Below, one piece after another: positions 1-5,075 of a stretch of 5,075 nt of DNA. The notes under the pieces were generated by a model. The model was not told the DNA's origin, made no database searches, and saw only the letters and a program-made list of their open reading frames with translations. A program made the translations under genes and the position numbers. Numbering within the stretch: the first letter of the stretch is position 1; every line of letters begins with the position of its first letter. The stretch is from Candidatus Bathyarchaeota archaeon. Lineage in GTDB: Archaea; Thermoproteota; Bathyarchaeia; TCS64. Location of the stretch: assembly GCA_013329615.1 (NCBI GenBank), contig DUKA01000161.1:5853-10927 (forward strand). The letters run 5' to 3'.

Positions 1-516
1 CCCCCCCGCCTCTACGAGTTCCTCACGGCGTACGAGTACCTCGACTTCGTCTGCACAATACACGGCTTCGATACGAGGCAACAGGAACCCCGCATACGGG
101 AGTTCCTCGAAGCCTTCGAACTCGCCGGGCACGAGAACGAGATGATAGGAGGCTACAGCCACGGCATGAAGCAGAAGGTCGCGATAATTGCCGCCCTCCT
201 CGGCAAGCCCCGCCTACTCATCCTAGACGAGCCCCTCGGCGGCCTAGACTCCAAGTCCGCCAGGATCATGAAGGACCTCATCCACAAGCTAGCCGGAGAG
301 GGCGTCACAACCATCTTCAGCACGCACGTAATGGAGATAGCCGACGCCATCTGTGACAGGATAGGCATCCTCTACAACGGGAAGAAGCTCGCCGAAGGCA
401 CAGCCTCCGAGCTACGCGGCATGAGCGGGATGCAGGGCTCCAGCCTCGAGGAGGTCTTTCTTAAGCTCACGGGCACCAGTGACGTTAAGCCGATAGTGGA
501 CGCGCTGGCCTCGTAG
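1..516 (+). CDS. ABC-2 type transporter ATP-binding protein, 5'-truncated by window edge
   Basis: This is the nucleotide-binding subunit of an ABC transporter; it would hydrolyse ATP on the cytoplasmic face to drive a membrane permease. The frame is open from base 1, giving 171 residues to the TAG at 514-516. The Walker A motif and Q-loop are missing because they lie upstream of the window; the text begins just after the Q-loop with the family-typical LYEFLTAYEYL. Visible motifs, numbered from base 1, are the ABC signature YSHGMKQK (52-59), Walker B LLILDEP (72-78, with D76 and catalytic E77), the D-loop GGLD (80-83) and the switch histidine in STHVME (H109). The C-terminal LEEVFLKLTG is typical of ABC-2/drug-export-type ATPases. 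A methionine at 142 is internal, not the real start. The adjacent downstream gene encodes a permease, so the two very likely form one transporter. The substrate cannot be read from the sequence. Confidence 0.93.
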   Translation, partial: PPRLYEFLTAYEYLDFVCTIHGFDTRQQEPRIREFLEAFELAGHENEMIGGYSHGMKQKVAIIAALLGKPRLLILDEPLGGLDSKSARIMKDLIHKLAGEGVTTIFSTHVMEIADAICDRIGILYNGKKLAEGTASELRGMSGMQGSSLEEVFLKLTGTSDVKPIVDALAS

Positions 517-522
517 GCGGTG
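515..522 (+). promoter_or_regulatory. Possible Shine-Dalgarno site favouring a TTG start for the permease
   Basis: AGGCGGTG differs at one position from AGGAGGTG, the sequence expected to pair with the archaeal 16S rRNA 3' end. It overlaps the ATPase stop codon and the first possible permease start (GTG at 520). It leaves six bases before the TTG at 529-531, which is normal spacing. This would make TTG 529 the true start. The match is short and the call is tentative. Confidence 0.35.
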
Positions 523-2154
523 GCGCTGTTGAACCTGAGCGTCGTCGTCAAGATCGCGCGGGTGCTCGTACTCGCCTCCTCGCGGGCGAAGAACAGGGAC
601 TCGACGAAGCTGAGCGGCGGGGCGACAAACGCCATACTAGGCGGCATTTTCCTATTGGGCTCCGCGCTTGCGGCGTATCTCATCGCCAACGAGACTGGCA
701 TAGACTCAGCCACACTCGGCGTCTACCTCTCCCAGTTCCTCGTAGTGCTGCCCTCGATGACCATGTTCTTCTGCCTCGTCTACGGCATACTCTTCGAATT
801 CAACCAGTCCGTCTTCAACGTCTCGATGGACGCGATCAACTGGCTCCCCATATCCGCGGCGGACTACGTGCTCGGCTCGACCCTCTGCACACTCTACTAC
901 AGCTCCCCCATACTCGCGATCCTCATAGGTGCCACACTCGGCATCTCGGTCCTCGCCGGCACCCTCTGGGCGTGGCTCCTCACGCTGGCGCTGAGCATCT
1001 TCGGCGCCCTCATCGGCGGCTTCAGCATGGAGTTAATCAGGGTCGCCTTCAACAGGGCCTCCTCCAGCATCAGTAAAAGGAGCGGCAGTACCGCCATGTT
1101 CGGGCGCCTCGTCATATCCATCCTCATGATCGCCGTCTTCTCCAGCATCTACAATTTCAACGTCATCCTCAAGGTGACCGAGTGGTTCACATCGGTCGCT
1201 GGCGCGGGTTGGTTCTTCCCCCTCATCTGGCCGAGCCTCGCAATAATCTCGCTCCTCAGACTCGACGTTGTCGGGGTGACGCTGTATCTTGCACTTAGCA
1301 TCATGTTGACGGGCGCCTTCTTCTACGCCGGCGCCCGGGCAAGGGCCGCGAACTGGTCGCCCGAGCCCGTTACAATTTCCTTCAACTCCACACCGGGCAA
1401 GATGAAGGCACCCGACGCAAGGCTCCACGGCCTGACGACCGCCGAGTCAGCGTTGGTGAGGAAGGACCTCAGGGGGCTCCTCAGGCGCAGGGAGATGGTC
1501 AGCTTCCTCGCGTTCCCCTTCATAATGGTCCTGATCAACCTGCTAAACGGGACCTTCGACGAGTCCTTCGCCCCGGGGACGGCCCTCAGCACGAGGATAA
1601 TGTTCTTCGCCTTCCCCGGGTTCGGTGTGCTGTTGCTGAGCTTTTACGTCGCCGCCGTCGGCATAGGCAGTGAGGGCAGCGGCTTCATCAACCTCCTCTC
1701 CGCACCCGTCTCGGCCAGCGAGATCGCCAGGGCGAAGATACTGACGGCGCTGATCCCCGCCATACCCGGGCTCGCGATCATAGTCGCCGCCGTCGCATTC
1801 ATACTCGACCTCAGCCCGCTACTGCTCGCCTTCATCACCGTATTCGGACTCACCACGATCGTGGAGTCCGCGGTCGTCGGCCTCGCCGTAGGAACGCACT
1901 TCGCCGACTACACCGAGGTGCCGAGGGCGCGCTTCGTCTCCCCAACCGGCATGCTCGTGGGAATGGTCGCACTCGCCGCCGTCGTTGGAGTGACATACGG
2001 GGCGCCGCAGTTATTGGATAGGCTTGATTTTGGGGCGTGGAGATGGGTCATAAACGCCGTGGCGGTCGCCACGATGGGTATCACTCTATCGTTCCTCGCC
2101 TACAGGTTTGCCGTCTCAGAAGTCCAGAAGGCCTACGAATCGGCCCCCATCTAA
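520..2154 (+). CDS. ABC-2 type transporter permease, large two-unit membrane protein
   Basis: This is a polytopic membrane protein of 544 residues, and the likely membrane partner of the ATPase that ends three bases upstream. Hydrophobic stretches suggest about 12-13 helices: roughly 34-56, 66-91, 116-138, 140-170, 194-214, 228-246 and 250-271, then 326-343, 358-382, 405-430, 431-458, 476-495 and 506-528. A basic, mainly polar loop at about 272-325, ending in RKDLRGLLRRRE, separates two halves. Each half carries the ABC-2-like motif after its second helix: PISAADYVLG at 110-119 and PVSASEIARA at 396-405. This suggests two fused six-helix units. ABC-2 permeases are commonly half this size and act as pairs, so one chain may supply the whole membrane pathway. 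The start is uncertain: GTG at 520 is the longest option, while TTG at 529 (541 residues) has a better-placed ribosome-binding site. Substrate and direction are unknown; export is the usual role of the class. Confidence 0.85.
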   Translation: MALLNLSVVVKIARVLVLASSRAKNRDSTKLSGGATNAILGGIFLLGSALAAYLIANETGIDSATLGVYLSQFLVVLPSMTMFFCLVYGILFEFNQSVFNVSMDAINWLPISAADYVLGSTLCTLYYSSPILAILIGATLGISVLAGTLWAWLLTLALSIFGALIGGFSMELIRVAFNRASSSISKRSGSTAMFGRLVISILMIAVFSSIYNFNVILKVTEWFTSVAGAGWFFPLIWPSLAIISLLRLDVVGVTLYLALSIMLTGAFFYAGARARAANWSPEPVTISFNSTPGKMKAPDARLHGLTTAESALVRKDLRGLLRRREMVSFLAFPFIMVLINLLNGTFDESFAPGTALSTRIMFFAFPGFGVLLLSFYVAAVGIGSEGSGFINLLSAPVSASEIARAKILTALIPAIPGLAIIVAAVAFILDLSPLLLAFITVFGLTTIVESAVVGLAVGTHFADYTEVPRARFVSPTGMLVGMVALAAVVGVTYGAPQLLDRLDFGAWRWVINAVAVATMGITLSFLAYRFAVSEVQKAYESAPI

Positions 2155-2159
2155 AAGAA

Positions 2160-2196
2160 TGTATTAAAAAAGTGGTTGGGAAGTTTACTTCTTCCC
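2160..2196 (-). terminator. Hairpin plus T-run terminator of the aminotransferase gene
   Basis: Read on the minus strand, GGGAAG (2196-2191) can pair with CTTCCC (2183-2178) around a seven-base loop. After a six-base spacer (AACCAC), a run of six T (2171-2166) follows, then more A/T. The stem spans the TAA stop (2187-2185). A T-run downstream of the stop is the main archaeal termination signal; the stem is an additional feature. In the other direction the permease has no T-run in the gap, and its nearest pyrimidine-rich stretch (2184-2207) lies inside the last aminotransferase codons. Confidence 0.5.
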
Positions 2197-3363
2197 GTTC
2201 TTCTTTACGAAGCGCTCGACCCTGTTCCAGGCGTCCTCGAGGTGCTCCATGTCGGCGACGAGGGCGAACCTGACGTGGCCCTCGGCGGCCTGACCATAGC
2301 CCGTGCCCGGTGCGCTGCGCACCTTCTCCTGCAGGAGGAGCTCCTGGGAGAACTTTGCGCTTGGCATGCCGACTGCGCTGATGTCTGGGAAGAGGTAGAA
2401 GGCACCCTCAGGCTTGGGGCATTTGATACCCTTGATCTCGTTCAGCCTCTTTACGCTGAAGTCGATCCTCTTCTTGTACTCCTTCCTCATCTTCTTGACG
2501 AAACCCCATCCCTTCTCGAGGGCGACCGTGCCCGCGTACTGGAAGGGTACCGGCATGCCGATGATGCCGATTGGGACGGCCTGCACGAGCTTCATGAGCT
2601 CGGGGCTCGAGATGATGTAACCTGCGCGGCAACCCGTCCATGCGAAGGTCTTGCTGAAGCTCATGAGGGCGAGCGTCCTGTCCTCCATGCCCTTGATCTT
2701 CATCGTCGGGATGAAGGGCTTCCTACCCCAGATGAACTCAGTGTAGATCTCGTCGCTGATGCAGAGGATGTCCTTCTGAACGCATACCTCGGCGAGCGCC
2801 TTGAGCTCCTTCTCCGTGTAGACCGCGCCGGTGGGGTTGTCTGGGCTGCAGATCATGACCGCCTTCGTCTTGGGTGTGCACACCTTGGCGATGGCGTTGA
2901 CGTCCGGCCTCCAGAGTCCCTTCTTATCCTTCTTCATGGGGGCGCGTACCATCTTCGCGCCGTAGTAGGATACGGGCGAGAAGTATCCCTGGTATGCGGG
3001 GTCGAGGAGTATGATCTCGTCACCGGGGTTGAGGATGGCGCCGAAGGCGCGGAAGATCGCCTGGCTACCACCAGACTCTAGGCAGAGCTGGGTGTTGGGG
3101 TCGATCTTGACGCCGTACTTGCCGTAATAGTTTGCGATGGCCTGCTTGAACTCGGGGACACCCGTGAACTCGTAGTGAGTGTGACCCTCCTTCATGGCCT
3201 GGTACACGGCCTTGTTTATGATGTTGGGCTGGTTGAAGTCGGGGTCACCAGCACCTAGGTTGATAAGCTTGGGGTCCGGGGCCACGTTCACACGTGTCGA
3301 GGAACCGGCTGCCATTGCTAGCAGCTCCTTCTTCGCGAATTTGGAAATGTCCATATCTACCAC
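2185..3363 (-). CDS. Class I/II PLP-dependent aminotransferase (aspartate aminotransferase-like)
   Basis: This is a complete cytosolic fold-type I enzyme of 392 residues, the usual length, that would move an amino group between an amino acid and a 2-oxoacid using pyridoxal phosphate. Visible landmarks are HTHYEFTGVPE (61-71), the phosphate-loop region SGGSQA (97-102), DPAY (121-124), SPDNPTG with the cofactor-contacting N176, SDEIY with D204 that pairs with the pyridine nitrogen and Y207, SFSK with the Schiff-base lysine K238, R246 in TGCRAGY, GAFYLFPD (320-327) and R365 in HVRFAL, which should bind the substrate carboxylate. Family members act on aspartate, alanine, aromatic or other amino acids, and the substrate cannot be set from motifs. 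The start is GTG at 3363-3361; an ATG three codons in (3354-3352) is the alternative. A TATA box about 30 nt upstream fits a short or absent leader. The gene faces the permease gene tail to tail and follows the M14 gene on the same strand. An odd detail is TGCR where TGWR is usual. Confidence 0.95.
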   Translation of the reverse strand: MVDMDISKFAKKELLAMAAGSSTRVNVAPDPKLINLGAGDPDFNQPNIINKAVYQAMKEGHTHYEFTGVPEFKQAIANYYGKYGVKIDPNTQLCLESGGSQAIFRAFGAILNPGDEIILLDPAYQGYFSPVSYYGAKMVRAPMKKDKKGLWRPDVNAIAKVCTPKTKAVMICSPDNPTGAVYTEKELKALAEVCVQKDILCISDEIYTEFIWGRKPFIPTMKIKGMEDRTLALMSFSKTFAWTGCRAGYIISSPELMKLVQAVPIGIIGMPVPFQYAGTVALEKGWGFVKKMRKEYKKRIDFSVKRLNEIKGIKCPKPEGAFYLFPDISAVGMPSAKFSQELLLQEKVRSAPGTGYGQAAEGHVRFALVADMEHLEDAWNRVERFVKKNGKK

Positions 3364-3388
3364 TTATCCTTGAAGCAAGCGGGTCTGC

Positions 3389-3404
3389 GTATAAAACGTC
3401 TTCG
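3389..3404 (-). promoter_or_regulatory. Archaeal TATA box and putative BRE for the aminotransferase gene
   Basis: On the minus strand CGAAGACG (3404-3397) is followed by TTTTATAC (3396-3389). The A/T-rich octamer in a GC-rich setting resembles an archaeal TATA box, and the purine-rich bases before it could serve as the BRE. The box centre is about 30 nt from the GTG start. Given usual archaeal TATA-to-start-site spacing, transcription would begin near 3366-3370, only a few bases before the start codon. Confidence 0.55.
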
Positions 3405-3447
3405 ATGTAAGGTTTTGCTGCGATTGAGGCGTAAAATGTAGGCATTG

Positions 3448-3454
3448 CATATAG
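3448..3454 (-). promoter_or_regulatory. Weaker alternative TATA-like element
   Basis: CTATATG on the minus strand lies four bases after the M14 stop codon. If used, transcription would start near 3425 and give the aminotransferase a leader of about 60 bases with no clear ribosome-binding site. The element at 3389-3396 is better placed, so this is probably a secondary site or chance. The rest of the 94-base gap (3364-3457) shows only short T-tracts on the minus strand (TTTT within 3432-3436 and 3393-3396), so no firm terminator for the M14 gene can be called. Confidence 0.2.
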
Positions 3455-3457
3455 GGA

Positions 3458-5075
3458 TCAGCCGACGAGCGCGTTGAAAAACAGCTTGAAGGCCGCGTCG
3501 CTCTGCGCCCTGTACTGCGGGGCGAAGCCGTAGAGCACAACCCTGCCCTTCCCAACCTTCGCCTCCACCATCGCCGCCTTTCGCGAGAGCCTCTCCTCCC
3601 CCTGCAGCCAGCCGCTCTCCATGATACGCTTATCGGGGTAGCTGAGGACGACGCCGTAGTCGTCGTTGTGGCCGCTGGGCTTTACCTCGAAGGCGCCGTG
3701 GCTGCGGAAGATGATGAGCAGGTCATCCTGCACACCCCAAGCCAGCGGGTTCCCGGAGTTGACGTTCACATGGAGCGTGGAGCCGGGGCAGACAAAGTCG
3801 ATCGGCTTCACGTCGGCTAGGACATTCTTGACGGGGACCTTTAGCTCCTCGATAGCGAAGTCACTCGACTCTCCGAGGCATAGTATGGTGCCACCGGCCT
3901 CAGCGAACTCCTTGAGCTTCTCGACGCCATCCTTGCCTATGCCGCTCCTGTACTCGACTGGGTGCTTAGGCGGAGTCATTATGCCCTGCCACCTTTTTTC
4001 GTAGTACTCCTCGACGCCCTCGCCTGTGATCATGGCCTTGGCGTCGGCTGGGAAGATGAGGACATCGTACTTGTCGGCGAGTTTGCCCCGCTTAACGTCC
4101 TTATCCATCACCGTCTTGTATGGGAACCTGTACTGCTCCAGCAGCCAGCGGGTCCACCCCTCGTCGGTGTTGCCGCCGAAGTAGCGCTGGTATATGCCTA
4201 TCTTCAAAGCCCTCGTCGGCCTCTCGGCAAGCCCGCCACCGGGCGCGGCATCGAAGACGAGGTGGTAGCGGCGCGACATCTTCTCAAGCTCATCGCGTGC
4301 GTCCTCCCCAACTATGTGCCATGAGCCGGGGGCGTACATCTTCCCGCCGACCGTGGTCGGCGCGGTGAGCCTTCTCACCTCGATGCCCCGTCTTAGGAGT
4401 CTGTTTACGGCGGCGTAACCGTCGTTTAATGCAACGTCGAGGAGCCAACCATTCGGCGCGTTGGTAGCGATGTCTCCCCTCGGGAACCTGAGGCTCGGGA
4501 CGGCCTCGAATGTGCCCTCGAAGGGCTTCTCGACCTCCTGCAGCCTGACGCCCATGAACTCGGGTATCGTGTAGGTGGCGAGGTCGTAGGGTGTCAGAGG
4601 TGTGCCGTCGGGCTTCTTGCTCCACGGTCCAACGTGGTAGAACGTCCTCTTGAGGAGCGACACTATATAGGGTCTGCACGGCTGGGATGCGAAGACGACG
4701 TGTGTACCACGAGGATAGGTGACGCCATCCGCCGTGAACTCCCTCTGGCTCCTCTGCACCTCGACACCCATGTCCATCAAAGTCTTCAGCAGCTTGTAGG
4801 CGGTGAGCTCGTCGTGCTGCTCGGGCTTGACGACGAAGGCGTACGGTGCCTCCTTGACGCCTTTCTCGAGTGAGTGGGTCGCCTTGAGGTACATGTTCCG
4901 GAGGAGCGTCTCCCTGAACCGAGAGGCGGCGGTCAGCATCGCGATGGCGCTTGTCTTCTGCTGCTCGACAACGTCGCGTAGCCTCCACCAGCCACCCGGC
5001 CACGGGTGAGGGAAACCCATCTGCGTCCTGTACTCGGGGCGCCCCCGGCTGCTCGGTTTGAGCTGGTGGTAGTGC
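3458..5075 (-). CDS. M14-family zinc carboxypeptidase-like protein, C-terminal part, 5'-truncated by window edge
   Basis: The frame is open from the right edge to the TGA at 3460-3458, giving 538 residues; the methionine at 5020 is internal, since HYHQLKPSSRGRPEYRTQ reads in frame before it. That stretch plus GFPHPWPGGWWRLRDVVEQQ matches my recollection of the end of the catalytic region in large (about 850-900 residue) M14 metallopeptidase-family proteins. The zinc ligands and catalytic glutamate should lie outside the window, so activity cannot be judged. Numbered from the methionine at 5020, further family-like segments are YAFVVKPEQHDELTAYKLL (60-78), NDGYAAVNRLLRRGIEV (199-215), PGSWHIVG (231-238) and DEGWTRWLLEQYRFPY (286-301). 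An alpha/beta segment at about 272-393 (LKIGIY, KYDVLIFP, AGGTILCLGESS) resembles a class I glutamine amidotransferase or DJ-1 fold, but lacks a clear GxCxG elbow. The end, YGFAPQYRAQSDAAFKLFFN (497-516), is also typical. It probably acts on peptides; whether it is secreted cannot be seen. Confidence 0.85.
   Translation of the reverse strand, partial: HYHQLKPSSRGRPEYRTQMGFPHPWPGGWWRLRDVVEQQKTSAIAMLTAASRFRETLLRNMYLKATHSLEKGVKEAPYAFVVKPEQHDELTAYKLLKTLMDMGVEVQRSQREFTADGVTYPRGTHVVFASQPCRPYIVSLLKRTFYHVGPWSKKPDGTPLTPYDLATYTIPEFMGVRLQEVEKPFEGTFEAVPSLRFPRGDIATNAPNGWLLDVALNDGYAAVNRLLRRGIEVRRLTAPTTVGGKMYAPGSWHIVGEDARDELEKMSRRYHLVFDAAPGGGLAERPTRALKIGIYQRYFGGNTDEGWTRWLLEQYRFPYKTVMDKDVKRGKLADKYDVLIFPADAKAMITGEGVEEYYEKRWQGIMTPPKHPVEYRSGIGKDGVEKLKEFAEAGGTILCLGESSDFAIEELKVPVKNVLADVKPIDFVCPGSTLHVNVNSGNPLAWGVQDDLLIIFRSHGAFEVKPSGHNDDYGVVLSYPDKRIMESGWLQGEERLSRKAAMVEAKVGKGRVVLYGFAPQYRAQSDAAFKLFFNALVG

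Noticed and set aside
1..10. A run of seven C at the window start that could hint at an assembly artefact or frameshift
   Set aside because: The reading frame through it gives PPRLYEFL, which fits the ABC-2 ATPase family directly after the Q-loop, so there is no evidence of an error.
1033..1428. A 131-codon minus-strand frame opposite the permease
   Set aside because: Gly/Glu/Pro/Cys-rich translation with no family resemblance, antisense to well-formed transmembrane coding sequence.
2176..3081. A 301-codon open frame on the plus strand opposite the aminotransferase
   Set aside because: It is antisense to a clearly conserved enzyme. Its Leu/Glu/Asp/Ala/Val-rich, low-complexity translation has no recognisable motif, as expected for a shadow of a GC-rich gene.
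3245..3445. A 66-codon minus-strand frame starting 13 bases after the M14 stop (MPTFYASIAAKPYIEDVLY...)
   Set aside because: It runs through the aminotransferase promoter and overlaps its first 119 bases in another frame. I recognise no family, and the second half reads like out-of-frame coding sequence.
3421..3457. Possible small RNA or palindromic regulator site in the intergenic gap (GGCGTAAAATGTAGGC and GGCATTGCATA)
   Set aside because: The half-sites do not pair as an inverted repeat and no stable stem was found; it is more simply spacer sequence with weak TATA-like content.
4290..5003. A 237-codon minus-strand frame inside the M14 gene
   Set aside because: It is the same strand in a shifted frame and very Arg-rich with no motifs. 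The M14 frame is intact and conserved throughout, so there is no sign of a frameshift.

Overview
The window is compact, GC-rich coding DNA carrying four genes, two of them cut by the window edges. It looks archaeal. TATA-like boxes in the one promoter-bearing gap sit at archaeal spacing. Ile-ATA and Arg-AGG codons are frequent despite the high GC content, GTG and possibly TTG start codons are used, and Shine-Dalgarno sites are weak or absent. I cannot name the phylum; a thermophilic or uncultured Thermoproteota-like lineage would fit but is inference.

Left part, plus strand (1-2154): the C-terminal two thirds of an ABC-2 type ATPase is followed within a few bases by a large polytopic permease of about 541-544 residues. 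They form a translationally close pair, most likely one transporter. The permease appears to be two ABC-2 six-helix units joined in one chain, because the same short motif recurs about 286 residues apart.

Middle, minus strand (3363-2185): a complete class I/II PLP-dependent aminotransferase of 392 residues with all key cofactor-binding residues. It converges on the permease with only 30 bp between the stop codons. That gap holds a hairpin plus T-run terminator for the aminotransferase. Its start has a good TATA box about 30 nt upstream, which implies a very short or absent 5' leader.

Right part, minus strand (5075-3458): the C-terminal 538 residues of a large M14 (zinc carboxypeptidase) family protein. 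The visible part starts just after the expected catalytic core and covers the long C-terminal extension, including a GATase1/DJ-1-like segment without a canonical nucleophile elbow. It lies 94 bp upstream of the aminotransferase in the same direction. The two could share read-through transcription, and a role in peptide and amino-acid breakdown would be a reasonable but unproven link.

I see no RNA genes, CRISPR arrays, insertion sequences or phage genes. No stretch longer than 300 bases lacks a gene; the only real gaps are 2155-2184 and 3364-3457. The window reads as ordinary housekeeping and transport content, and I do not see a convincing new system. The points most worth a second look are the duplicated permease architecture, the near-leaderless aminotransferase start and the degenerate amidotransferase-like tail of the M14 protein.
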